64,000 bases of DNA from Mesocentrotus franciscanus (taxonomy: Eukaryota > Echinodermata > Echinoidea > Camarodonta > Strongylocentrotidae). Both the position numbers and the translations under genes were made by a program. This document shows, piece after piece, positions 1 to 11,824 of the stretch; within the stretch, counting starts at the first letter, position 1; each line of letters begins with the position of its first letter. The notes beneath the pieces were generated by a model. It ran no database searches. It had not been told where the DNA came from and saw only the letters and a program-made list of their open reading frames with translations. The stretch spans positions 496,001 to 560,000 of the forward strand of contig CP137667.1 of the NCBI GenBank assembly GCA_037976565.1, written 5' to 3'.

Positions 1-826
1 AAAATCGCGCACACGCACATGCGCGCGCGTTTTTGCGCGTAACACCATTACAGAACATAGAATCGCCATTTTTTTTTTCACGATATTTCCCCATATTTTT
101 TCGAACAATTTGATACCATGTTTATCTCTTAATGACCATTAATAACGAGATGAGCGTCCATTCAAGATAAATGTACGTGCGCGCGAGCTCTTGTAATACA
201 TAGCCTATATGGTCAAAAACATGCCTATACAAAATTCATTGTAACTCTTCAGAATGGATAGGAACTCCCAATTTTTTTCATATTTGGATAGATTATGAGT
301 CGGAGATATGATTTCATGTCTCATTTGATCCTCAATTAACTCATGACGTCATCATAATGGCCTCCGAACTCAAAATTTCAATTTGCATATTATGACGTCA
401 GCATATTTTTGGAAAATTGATTGTATCTCTGTAAATATTGTTCAATTTTCTTCCAAATTTGGATATGTTCTAGCTGAGACAATTTCTACAAATGCAGTCA
501 CCACGATTTTTCATTTTGACAAAGGCATCATGGCGTATTTTTGCGATTAAAGGAGACATGTCAATTTTCCTAATTTTGCGTGTATTCTCTATGGGACATG
601 ACTTTTTCTGAAATCTTCATTCTACATTCCAGTCTTTTTGAGCAATATCTCCGTCGTTTTAGTTCTTTTGCTGAGCTTAGAGTATGTTGTAGCTGAGACA
701 ATAAGCTATCATAATGTGCCCTTTATTTTTCGATCAGATGCCGGGATCATGCTCATATTTCACTTGCAAAGTGGGATTTGAGAATTCTATTTTCCGTTTA
801 CGTGTAATGTCTATTGGGATTATTTT

Positions 827-889
827 GGTATAGTGGTCATAGCACTTGCCTCCCATTCCGGCGACCCAAGTTCAATTCCTGGTGGGTCA
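827..889 (+). tRNA. tRNA-Gly(CCC)-like module, pseudo
   Basis: Perfect A box TGGTATAGTGG, CTCCCAT where the anticodon loop should be (CCC), and a T-arm with GTTCAATTCC as B box. The 5' acceptor strand is not complementary to the 3' side and the anticodon stem is poor, so a working tRNA is unlikely. It is followed by monomer sequence, not by the long T-run seen after the other Gly-like copies. Confidence 0.4.
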
Positions 890-1317
890 ATTTTTGGAAA
901 CTTGATTGTATCTCTGTAAATATTGATTGATTTACTTCTAAATTTTGATATGTTCTAGCTGTGACAATTCTCTACAAGTGCAGTCATCACGATTTTTCAT
1001 TTTGACAAAGGCATCATGGGGTATTTTTGCGATTAAAGGAGGCATGTCAATTTTTCACATTTTGCGTGTATTCTCAATGGGAGGTGGCTTTTTCTGAAAT
1101 CTTCATTCTACATTCCGGTCTTGTTTGAGCAATATCTCGATTGTTTTTGCTCGATTTTCTGCCAGCTTCGGATATGTTGTAGCTGAGACAATTCTCTACG
1201 CAGAATGTGACATTTATTTTTCGATCAGATGCCGGGATCATGCTCATATTTCACTTGCAAAGTGGGATTTGAGAATTCCATTTTCCGTTCACGTGTAATG
1301 TCTATGTGGATTATTTT

Positions 1318-1380
1318 GGTATAGTGGTCATAGCACTTGCTTCCCATTCCGGCGACCCACGTTCGATTCCTGGTGGGTCA
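1318..1380 (+). tRNA. tRNA-Gly(CCC)-like module followed by T-run
   Basis: Same module as at 827 with an intact GTTCGATTCC B box. It ends in GGGTCA and runs directly into about 16 T (1381-1396), a potential Pol III terminator. The acceptor stem does not form. It could be a tRNA-derived SINE head or tRNA pseudogene captured by the transposon. Confidence 0.45.
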
Positions 1381-1886
1381 TTTTTTTTTTTTTTTTGGCC
1401 GTCGTTTTAAATTTGATTTTATGATATTATTCGACTATTATAACATATCATATACAATCACAAACAATGTAATAAAATGCCTAATTTTGCGTGTTATATC
1501 TATGGGAGAAGAATGTCAATCGTTTGAGTACAACCCTATGGGAAATCTGAGTCATTGTGTATTAATTTTGTTATTCATAGTTGGATAGAGTATGAGTCGG
1601 AGATATGATTTCTTATAAAAAAAAATCTAGAAAATGCATATTTCATTTTGATATTTAGATTTGAGGGTCAAAGGTCAAATATACTGTACATGGTTTCTCT
1701 ATTAAAACCATGCATTGTATAGACTTGAAATTTGGCACATTAATAGAACTGAATAAGAGGATTATTTATAAAAAAGGTCAAATCATGCCAATGTTATCTT
1801 AACTACTTAGTATGTCACTAAACATGTGTGGCATGCAATTGGAACAGCCCACCTATACTTGTTATTAACAAGTATTATATGTCTAG

Positions 1887-3539
1887 TTTATTTTTCTTAT
1901 TTCCACCCACTTTATTGTTAGCAAGATAATTTGAAAATGGCTCAATCAAATGCCTTGAAATTTGGCACACATATGTATAGGCATATGGACAAAGCAAAAT
2001 AACGTTTTCAACCTTGACCTTGACTGATGACGTCATCTAGGCGCCATTTTGTAAAATTTTCTGAAAATCTACTCATGATCATATCTTCATAACGGAAATT
2101 CGTTTCTCATTCATAATTATCATGATCAAGGTCAATATCCGTCCGTTCAATTTCAGGTCGAAAAACGCGCGCACATGCGTACGTCCGCGCGTTAGCGCGC
2201 GCGCAAAATTTCAAAATGCTCAAAGTCGTCTCAAATTCATTTTGCATACGTTTCTGGCCATTTTAAGCATATTATAAAAAAAATCGCGCACACGCACATG
2301 CGCGTGCGTTTTCGCGCGTAACACCATTACACAACATAGAATCGCCTTTTTTTTTTCTTCCATGATGTTTTCCATTTTTTTGGAACAATTTGATACCATG
2401 TTTATCTCTTTATGACCATTAATAACAAGATGAGCGTCCTTTCAAGAAACATGTCCGTGCGCGCGAGCTCTTGTAATACATAGCATATATGGGCAAAAAC
2501 ATGCCTATACAAAATTCATTGTAACTCTTCAGAATGGATGAGAACTCCCAATTTCTTTTCATATTTGGATAGATTATGAGTCGGAAATATGATTTCATGT
2601 CTCATTTGGCCATTAAGTATATCGTGACATCATCATAATGGCCTTGAAACTCAAAATACAATTTGCATATTATGATGTCAGCATATTTATGGAACATTGA
2701 TTGTATCTCTGTAAATATTGATTGATTTTCTTCCAAATTTTGATATGTTCTAGCTGAGACAATTTTCTACAAATGCAGTTGCCACGATTTTTCATTTTGA
2801 CAAAGGCATCATGGCGTATTTTGCGATTAAAGGAGGCATGTCAATTTTTCACATTTTGCGTGTATTCTCTAAGGGACATGATTTTTTCAAAACTGGATTC
2901 TACATTCCCGTCTTTCGCGAGCAATATCTCCGTCGTTTTAGTTTAGTTTTCGCCGAGCTTCGAGTATGTTGTATCTGAGACAATAAGCTATCACTAATGT
3001 GCCCTTTATTTTTCGATCAGATGCCGGGATCATGCTCATATTTCACTTGCAAAGTGGGATTTGAGAATTCCATTTTCCGTTCACGTGTAATCGCTATGGG
3101 AAATGTTTGGTATATCGGTAACGCACTGGACTTCCGACCTCGAGATCCCTGGTCCGAGTCCGGGCGTCTCCAACAACTTTTTTCTTCACTTTTTTTTTTC
3201 ATTTTGACCTTTCACTGTACCATCTCCTTTGAATATTATAACACGTAGAATCGCAAATAATGTATTAAACAACCATATTTACTTTATTATTACCCTTTTA
3301 TCACTTGATCCATTACTTTTTGCGTGTAATCCCTATGGGAGATGACTTTTCTCAAATCTGGATTCTACATTCCTGTCTTTTGCGAGCAATATCTCCGTCG
3401 TTTTAGCTTCGTTTACGCTGAACTTCGAGTATGTTGTAGCTGAGACAATAAGCTATCTCAAATGTGCACTTGATTTTGTCTTAAATTTTAGTTGGACCAG
3501 CCCACCTATACTTGTTCTAAACAAGTATTACAAATCTAG
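1887..3539 (+). mobile_element. Family A unit 1 of array
   Basis: Starts TTTATTTTTCTTATTTCC after CTAG and ends hairpin + CTAG. In order: a TGACGTCATC block, CpG-rich alternating tracts (about 2162-2210 and 2283-2320), ~225-bp monomers, a tRNA-Arg-like module at 3099-3171, another monomer, and the terminal ACCAGCCCACCT and hairpin. No protein is supported. Confidence 0.75.
3099..3171 (+). tRNA. tRNA-Arg(CCG)-like module, unit 1
   Basis: A 73-nt cloverleaf-like sequence. Acceptor GGAAATG faces CGTCTCC (6 of 7 pairs counting one wobble), A box TGGTATATCGG is perfect, and the T-stem CCTGG/CCGGG pairs fully. The anticodon loop reads TTCCGAC (CCG). The B box has one change (GGTCCGAGTCC) and the anticodon stem is weakened (TGGAC/CTCGA). 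AACAAC then a T-run follow. Likely transcribable by Pol III at best, not clearly a functional tRNA. Confidence 0.5.
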
Positions 3540-5198
3540 TTCTTTATTTATTTTTCTTATTTCCACCCACTTTATTGTTAGCAAGATAATTTGAAAATGG
3601 CTCAATCAAATGCCTTGAAATTTGGCACACATATGTATAGGCATATGGACAAAGCAAAATAACGTTTTCAACCTTGACCTTGACTGATGACGTCATCTAG
3701 GCGCCATTTTGTAAAATTTTCTGAAAATCTACTCATGATCATATCTTCATAACGGAAGTTCGTTTCTCATTCATAATTATCATGATCAAGGTCAATATCC
3801 GTCCGTTCAATTTCAGGTCGAAAAACGCGCGCACATGCGTACGTCCGCGCGTTAGCGCGCGCAAAATTTCAAAATGCTCAAAGTCGTCTCAAATTCATTT
3901 TGCATACGTTTCTGGCCATTTTAAGCATATTATAAAAAAATCGCGCACACGCACATGCGCGTGCGTTTTCGCGCGTAACACCATTACACAACATAGAATC
4001 GCCTTTTTTTTCTTCCATGATGTTTTCCATTTTTTTGGAACAATTTGATACCATGTTTATCTCTTTATGACCATTAATAACAAGATGAGCGTCCTTTCAA
4101 GAAACATGTCCGTGCGCGCGAGCTCTTGTAATACATAGCATATATGGGCAAAAACATGCCTATACAAAATTCATTGTAACTCTTCAGAATGGATGAGAAC
4201 TCCCAATTTCTTTTCATATTTGGATAGATTATGAGTCGGAAATATGATTTCATGTCTCATTTGGCCATTAAGTATATCGTGACATCATCATAATGGCCTT
4301 GAAACTCAAAATACGAATTTGCATATTATGATGTCAGCATATTTATGGAACATTGATTGTATCTCTGTAAATATTGATTGATTTTCTTCCAAATTTTGAT
4401 ATGTTCTAGCTGAGACAATTCTCTACAAATGCGGTTGCCACGATTTTTCATTTTGACAAAGGCATCATGGCGTATTTTTGCGATTAAAGGAGGCATGTCA
4501 ATTTTTCACATTTTGCGTGTATTCTCTATGGGACATGACTTTTTTTCAAAACTGGATTCTACATTCCCGTCTTTCGCGAGCAATATCTCCGTCGTTTTAG
4601 TTTAGTTTTCGCCGAGCTTCGAGTATGTTGTATCTGAGACAATAAGCTATCACTAATGTGCCCTTTATTTTTCGATCAGATGCCGGGATCATGCTCATAT
4701 TTCACTTGCAAAGTGGGATTTGAGAATTCCATTTTCCGTTCACGTGTAATCGCTATGGGAAATGTTTGGTATATCGGTAACGCACTGGACTTCCGACCTC
4801 GAGATCCCTGGTCCGAGTCCGGGCGTCTCCAACAACTTTTTTCTTCACTTTTTTTTTTCATTTTGACCTTTCACTGTACCATCTCCTTTGAATATTATAA
4901 CACGTAGAATCGCAAATAATGTATTAAACAACCATATTTACTTTATTATTACCCTTTTATCACTTGATCCATTACTTTTTGCGTGTAATCCCTATGGGAG
5001 ATGACTTTTCTCAAATCTGGATTCTACATTCCTGTCTTTTGCGAGCAATATCTCCGTCGTTTTAGCTTCGTTTACGCTGAACTTCGAGTATGTTGTAGCT
5101 GAGACAATAAGCTATCTCAAATGTGCACTTGATTTTGTCTTAAATTTTAGTTGGACCAGCCCACCTATACTTGTTCTAAACAAGTATTACAAATCTAG
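3540..5198 (+). mobile_element. Family A unit 2 of array
   Basis: 1659 bp between consecutive CTAG ends; same module order as unit 1. It starts TTCTTTATTT, slightly longer at the 5' end than unit 1. Confidence 0.8.
4758..4830 (+). tRNA. tRNA-Arg(CCG)-like module, unit 2
   Basis: Identical in layout to the unit 1 module (73 nt, A box TGGTATATCGG, B box GGTCCGAGTCC), followed by AACAAC and a T-run. Confidence 0.5.
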
Positions 5199-6858
5199 TT
5201 CTTTATTTATTTTTCTTATTTCCACCCACTTTATTGTTAGCAAGATAATTTGAAAATGGCTCAATCAAATGCCTTGAAATTTGGCACACATATGTATAGG
5301 CATATGGACAAAGCAAAATAACGTTTTCAACCTTGACCTTGACTGATGACGTCATCTAGGCGCCATTTTGTAAAATTTTCTGAAAATCTACTCATGATCA
5401 TATCTTCATAACGGAAGTTCGTTTCTCATTCATAATTATCATGATCAAGGTCAATATCCGTCCGTTCAATTTCAGGTCGAAAAACGCGCGCACATGCGTA
5501 CGTCCGCGCGTTAGCGCGCGCGCAAAATTTCAAAATGCTCAAAATCGTCTCAAATTCATTTTGCATACGTTTCTGGCCATTTTAAGCATATTATAAAAAA
5601 ATCGCGCACACGCACATGCGCGTGCGTTTTCGCGCGTAACACCATTACACAACATAGAATCGCCTTTTTTTTCTTCCATGATGTTTTCCATTTTTTTGGA
5701 ACAATTTGATACCATGTTTATCTCTTTATGACCATTAATAACAAGATGAGCGTCCTTTCAAGAAACATGTCCGTGCGCGCGAGCTCTTGTAATACATAGC
5801 ATATATGGGCAAAAACATGCCTATACAAAATTCATTGTAACTCTTCAGAATGGATGAGAACTCCCAATTTCTTTTCATATTTGGATAGATTATGAGTCGG
5901 AAATATGATTTCATGTCTCATTTGGCCATTAAGTATATCGTGACATCATCATAATGGCCTTGAAACTCAAAATACGAATTTGCATATTATGATGTCAGCA
6001 TATTTATGGAACATTGATTGTATCTCTGTAAATATTGATTGATTTTCTTCCAAATTTTGATATGTTCTAGCTGAGACAATTCTCTACAAATGCAGTTGCC
6101 ACGATTTTTCATTTTGACAAAGGCATCATGGCGTATTTTTGCGATTAAAGGAGGCATGTCAATTTTTCACATTTTGCGTGTATTCTCTATGGGACATGAC
6201 TTTTTTCAAAACTGGATTCTACATTCCCGTCTTTCGCGAGCAATATCTCCGTCGTTTTAGTTTAGTTTTCGCCGAGCTTCGAGTATGTTGTATCTGAGAC
6301 AATAAGCTATCACTAATGTGCCCTTTATTTTTCGATCAGATGCCGGGATCATGCTCATATTTCACTTGCAAAGTGGGATTTGAGAATTCCATTTTCCGTT
6401 CACGTGTAATCGCTATGGGAAATGTTTGGTATATCGGTAACGCACTGGACTTCCGACCTCGAGATCCCTGGTCCGAGTCCGGGCGTCTCCAACAACTTTT
6501 TTCTTCACTTTTTTTTTTCATTTTGACCTTTCACTGTACCATCTCCTTTGAATATTATAACACGTAGAATCGCAAATAATGTATTAAACAACCATATTTA
6601 CTTTATTATTACCCTTTTATCACTTGATCCATTACTTTTTGCGTGTAATCCCTATGGGAGATGACTTTTCTCAAATCTGGATTCTACATTCCTGTCTTTT
6701 GCGAGCAATATCTCCGTCGTTTTAGCTTCGTTTACGCTGAACTTCGAGTATGTTGTAGCTGAGACAATAAGCTATCTCAAATGTGCACTTGATTTTGTCT
6801 TAAATTTTAGTTGGACCAGCCCACCTATACTTGTTCTAAACAAGTATTACAAATCTAG
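5199..6858 (+). mobile_element. Family A unit 3 of array
   Basis: 1660 bp, bounded by CTAG on both sides and near-identical to unit 2. Confidence 0.8.
6418..6490 (+). tRNA. tRNA-Arg(CCG)-like module, unit 3
   Basis: 73-nt copy with the same A box, T-stem, one-base-changed B box and trailing T-run as units 1 and 2. Confidence 0.5.
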
Positions 6859-8517
6859 TTCTTTATTTATTTTTCTTATTTCCACCCACTTTATTGTTAG
6901 CAAGATAATTTGAAAATGGCTCAATCAAATGCCTTGAAATTTGGCACACATATGTATAGGCATATGGACAAAGCAAAATAACGTTTTCAACCTTGACCTT
7001 GACTGATGACGTCATCTAGGCGCCATTTTGTAAAATTTTCTGAAAATCTACTCATGATCATATCTTCATAACGGAAGTTCGTTTCTCATTCATAATTATC
7101 ATGATCAAGGTCAATATCCGTCCGTTCAATTTCAGGTCGAAAAACGCGCGCACATGCGTACGTCCGCGCGTTAGCGCGCGCGCAAAATTTCAAAATGCTC
7201 AAAATCGTCTCAAATTCATTTTGCATACGTTTCTGGCCATTTTAAGCATATTATAAAAAAATCGCGCACACGCACATGCGCGTGCGTTTTCGCGCGTAAC
7301 ACCATTACACAACATAGAATCGCCTTTTTTTTCTTCCATGATGTTTTCCATTTTTTTGGAACAATTTGATACCATGTTTATCTCTTTATGACCATTAATA
7401 ACAAGATGAGCGTCCTTTCAAGAAACATGTCCGTGCGCGCGAGCTCTTGTAATACATAGCATATATGGGCAAAAACATGCCTATACAAAATTCATTGTAA
7501 CTCTTCAGAATGGATGAGAACTCCCAATTTCTTTTCATATTTGGATAGATTATGAGTCGGAAATATGATTTCATGTCTCATTTGGCCATTAAGTATATCG
7601 TGACATCATCATAATGGCCTTGAAACTCAAAATACGAATTTGCATATTATGATGTCAGCATATTTATGGAACATTGATTGTATCTCTGTAAATATTGATT
7701 GATTTTCTTCCAAATTTTGATATGTTCTAGCTGAGACAATTCTCTACAAATGCGGTTGCCACGATTTTTCATTTTGACAAAGGCATCATGGCGTATTTTT
7801 GCGATTAAAGGAGGCATGTCAATTTTTCACATTTTGCGTGTATTCTCTATGGGACATGACTTTTTTCAAAACTGGATTCTACATTCCCGTCTTTCGCGAG
7901 CAATATCTCCGTCGTTTTAGTTTAGTTTTCGCCGAGCTTCGAGTATGTTGTATCTGAGACAATAAGCTATCACTAATGTGCCCTTTATTTTTCGATCAGA
8001 TGCCGGGATCATGCTCATATTTCACTTGCAAAGTGGGATTTGAGAATTCCATTTTCCGTTCACGTGTAATCGCTATGGGAAATGTTTGGTATATCGGTAA
8101 CGCACTGGACTTCCGACCTCGAGATCCCTGGTCCGAGTCCGGGCGTCTCCAACAACTTTTTTCTTCACTTTTTTTTTTCATTTTGACCTTTCACTGTACC
8201 ATCTCCTTTGAATATTATAACACGTAGAATCGCAAATAATGTATTAAACAACCATATTTACTTTATTATTACCCTTTATCACTTGATCCATTACTTTTTG
8301 CGTGTAATCCCTATGGGAGATGACTTTTCTCAAATCTGGATTCTACATTCCTGTCTTTTGCGAGCAATATCTCCGTCGTTTTAGCTTCGTTTACGCTGAA
8401 CTTCGAGTATGTTGTAGCTGAGACAATAAGCTATCTCAAATGTGCACTTGATTTTGTCTTAAATTTTAGTTGGACCAGCCCACCTATACTTGTTCTAAAC
8501 AAGTATTACAAATCTAG
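6859..8517 (+). mobile_element. Family A unit 4 of array
   Basis: 1659 bp between CTAG ends, near-identical to units 2, 3 and 5. Confidence 0.8.
8078..8150 (+). tRNA. tRNA-Arg(CCG)-like module, unit 4
   Basis: 73-nt copy, unchanged relative to unit 3 as far as read by eye; T-run downstream. Confidence 0.5.
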
Positions 8518-10176
8518 TTCTTTATTTATTTTTCTTATTTCCACCCACTTTATTGTTAGCAAGATAATTTGAAAATGGCTCAATCAAATGCCTTGAAATT
8601 TGGCACACATATGTATAGGCATATGGACAAAGCAAAATAACGTTTTCAACCTTGACCTTGACTGATGACGTCATCTAGGCGCCATTTTGTAAAATTTTCT
8701 GAAAATCTACTCATGATCATATCTTCATAACGGAAGTTCGTTTCTCATTCATAATTATCATGATCAAGGTCAATATCCGTCCGTTCAATTTCAGGTCGAA
8801 AAACGCGCGCACATGCGTACGTCCGCGCGTTAGCGCGCGCGCAAAATTTCAAAATGCTCAAAATCGTCTCAAATTCATTTTGCATACGTTTCTGGCCATT
8901 TTAAGCATATTATAAAAAAATCGCGCACACGCACATGCGCGTGCGTTTTCGCGCGTAACACCATTACACAACATAGAATCGCCTTTTTTTTCTTCCATGA
9001 TGTTTTCCATTTTTTTGGAACAATTTGATACCATGTTTATCTCTTTATGACCATTAATAACAAGATGAGCGTCCTTTCAAGAAACATGTCCGTGCGCGCG
9101 AGCTCTTGTAATACATAGCATATATGGGCAAAAACATGCCTATACAAAATTCATTGTAACTCTTCAGAATGGATGAGAACTCCCAATTTCTTTTCATATT
9201 TGGATAGATTATGAGTCGGAAATATGATTTCATGTCTCATTTGGCCATTAAGTATATCGTGACATCATCATAATGGCCTTGAAACTCAAAATACGAATTT
9301 GCATATTATGATGTCAGCATATTTATGGAACATTGATTGTATCTCTGTAAATATTGATTGATTTTCTTCCAAATTTTGATATGTTCTAGCTGAGACAATT
9401 CTCTACAAATGCGGTTGCCACGATTTTTCATTTTGACAAAGGCATCATGGCGTATTTTTGCGATTAAAGGAGGCATGTCAATTTTTCACATTTTGCGTGT
9501 ATTCTCTATGGGACATGACTTTTTTCAAAACTGGATTCTACATTCCCGTCTTTCGCGAGCAATATCTCCGTCGTTTTAGTTTAGTTTTCGCCGAGCTTCG
9601 AGTATGTTGTATCTGAGACAATAAGCTATCACTAATGTGCCCTTTATTTTTCGATCAGATGCCGGGATCATGCTCATATTTCACTTGCAAAGTGGGATTT
9701 GAGAATTCCATTTTCCGTTCACGTGTAATCGCTATGGGAAATGTTTGGTATATCGGTAACGCACTGGACTTCCGACCTCGAGATCCCTGGTCCGAGTCCG
9801 GGCGTCTCCAACAACTTTTTTCTTCACTTTTTTTTTTCATTTTGACCTTTCACTGTACCATCTCCTTTGAATATTATAACACGTAGAATCGCAAATAATG
9901 TATTAAACAACCATATTTACTTTATTATTACCCTTTATCACTTGATCCATTACTTTTTGCGTGTAATCCCTATGGGAGATGACTTTTCTCAAATCTGGAT
10001 TCTACATTCCTGTCTTTTGCGAGCAATATCTCCGTCGTTTTAGCTTCGTTTACGCTGAACTTCGAGTATGTTGTAGCTGAGACAATAAGCTATCTCAAAT
10101 GTGCACTTGATTTTGTCTTAAATTTTAGTTGGACCAGCCCACCTATACTTGTTCTAAACAAGTATTACAAATCTAG
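8518..10176 (+). mobile_element. Family A unit 5 of array
   Basis: 1659 bp between CTAG ends, near-identical to unit 4. Confidence 0.8.
9737..9809 (+). tRNA. tRNA-Arg(CCG)-like module, unit 5
   Basis: 73-nt copy with the same features as unit 4; T-run downstream. Confidence 0.5.
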
Positions 10177-11824
10177 TTCTTTATTTATTTTTCTTATTTC
10201 CACCCACTTTATTGTTAGCAAGATAATTTGAAAATGGCTCAATCAAATGCCTTGAAATTTGGCACACATATGTATAGGCATATGGACAAAGCAAAATAAC
10301 GTTTTCAACCTTGACCTTGACTGATGACGTCATCTAGGCGCCATTTTGTAAAATTTTCTGAAAATCTACTCATGATCATATCTTCATAACGGAAGTTCGT
10401 TTCTCATTCATATTTATCATGATCAAGGTCAATATCCGTCCGTTCAATTTCAGGTCAAAAACGCGCGCATGCGTACGTCCGCGCGTTAGCGCGCGCAAAA
10501 TTTCAAAATGCTCAAAATCGTCTCAAATTCATTTTGCATACGTTTCTGGCCATTTTAAGCATTTTATAAAAAATCGCGCACACGCACATGCGCGTGCGTT
10601 TTCGCGCGTAACACCATTACACAACATAGAATCGCCTTTTTTTTTCTTCCATGATATTTTCCATTTTTTTGGAACAATTTGATACCATGTTTATCTCTTT
10701 ATGACCATTAATAACAAGATGAGCGTCCTTTCAAGAAACATGTCCGTGCGCGCGAGCTCTTGTAATACATAGCATATATGGGCAAAAACATGCCTATACA
10801 AAATTCATTGTAACTCTTCAGAATGGATGAGAACTCCCAATTTTTTTCATATTTGGATAGATTATGAGTCGGAGATATGATTTCATGTCTCATTTGACCC
10901 TCAATTAATCATGACGTCATCATAATGGCCTTGAACTCAAAATTTCAATTTGCATATTATGACGTCAGCATATTTTGGAAAATTGATTGTATCTCTGTAA
11001 ATATTGATCGATTTTCTTCCAAATTTTGATATGTTCTAGCTGAGACAATTCTCTACAAATGCAGTTGCCACGATTTTTCATTTTGACAAAGGCATCATGG
11101 CGTATTTTTGCGATTAAAGGAGGCATGTCAATTTTTCACATTTTGCGTGTATTCTCTATGGGACATGACTTTTTTCAAAACTGGATTCTACATTCCCGTC
11201 TTTCGCGAGCAATATCTCCGTCGTTTTAGTTTAGTTTTCGCTGAGCTTCGAGTATGTTGTAGCTGAGACAATAAGCTATCACTATGTGCCCTTTATTTTT
11301 CGATCAGATGCCGGGATCATGCTCATATTTCACTTGCAAAGTGGGATTTGAGAATTCCATTTTCCGTTCACGTGTAATGTCTATGGGAAATGTTTGGTAT
11401 ATCGGTAACGCACTTGACTTCCGACCTCGAGATCCCTGGTCCGAGTCCGGGCGTCTCCAACAACTTTTTTCTTCACTTTTTTTTCATTTTGACCTTTCAC
11501 TGTACCATCTCCTTTGAATATTATAACACGTAGAATCGCAAATAATGTATTAAACAACCATATTTACTTTATTATTACCCTTTTATCACTTGATCCATTA
11601 CTTTTTGCGTGTAATCCCTATGGGAGATGACTTTTCTCAAATCTGGATTCTACATTCCTGTCTTTTGCGAGCAATATCTCCGTCGTTTTAGCTTCGTTTA
11701 CGCTGAACTTCGAGTATGTTGTAGCTGAGACAATAAGCTATCTCAAATGTGCACTTGATTTTGTCTTAAATTTTAGTTGGACCAGCCCACCTATACTTGT
11801 TCTAAACAAGTATTACAAATCTAG
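10177..11824 (+). mobile_element. Family A unit 6, more diverged
   Basis: 1648 bp. It keeps TGACGTCA at all three sites, where the central units carry the variants TGACATCA and TGATGTCA at two of them. It is therefore a slightly older or different lineage at the array edge. Confidence 0.8.
11386..11458 (+). tRNA. tRNA-Arg(CCG)-like module, unit 6
   Basis: 73 nt. It has the better anticodon stem TTGAC/CTCGA (4 of 5 pairs) around loop TTCCGAC. The B box is still GGTCCGAGTCC. A T-run follows after AACAAC. Confidence 0.5.

Larger units (their letters stand above)
1..1886 (+). mobile_element. Family A Helentron-like unit(s), 5' truncated by window edge
   Basis: The 3' end is clear: an ACAGCCCACCT block, hairpin CTTGTTATTAACAAG, then CTAG ending at 1886 and followed by T. 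The interior has the CpG-rich tract, TGACGTCA sites and ~225-bp monomers found in other A units. Two tRNA-Gly-like modules occur (827 and 1318). The first runs directly back into monomer sequence, suggesting internal duplication or recombination. No coding capacity is evident. Confidence 0.7.
1887..11824 (+). repeat. Tandem head-to-tail array of six ~1660-bp family A units
   Basis: CTAG ends at 3539, 5198, 6858, 8517, 10176 and 11824 define units of 1653, 1659, 1660, 1659, 1659 and 1648 bp. Units 2-5 are nearly identical by eye, differing by scattered substitutions and homopolymer indels. The 3' CTAG of one unit runs directly into the 5' TTCTTTATTT of the next, the structure expected of rolling-circle concatemers or of unequal exchange in an established array. 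Copy number may be under- or over-assembled. Confidence 0.9.

Noticed and set aside
2997..3248. Recurrent 83-codon frame repeated in each array unit
   Set aside because: It spans the tRNA-like module and monomer DNA, recurs only because the unit recurs, is disrupted in diverged units, and resembles no protein.
1887..11824. Ribosomal DNA or histone-type gene cluster as explanation of the tandem array
   Set aside because: No rRNA-like conserved blocks or histone frames; CTAG and hairpin ends explain the periodicity better.
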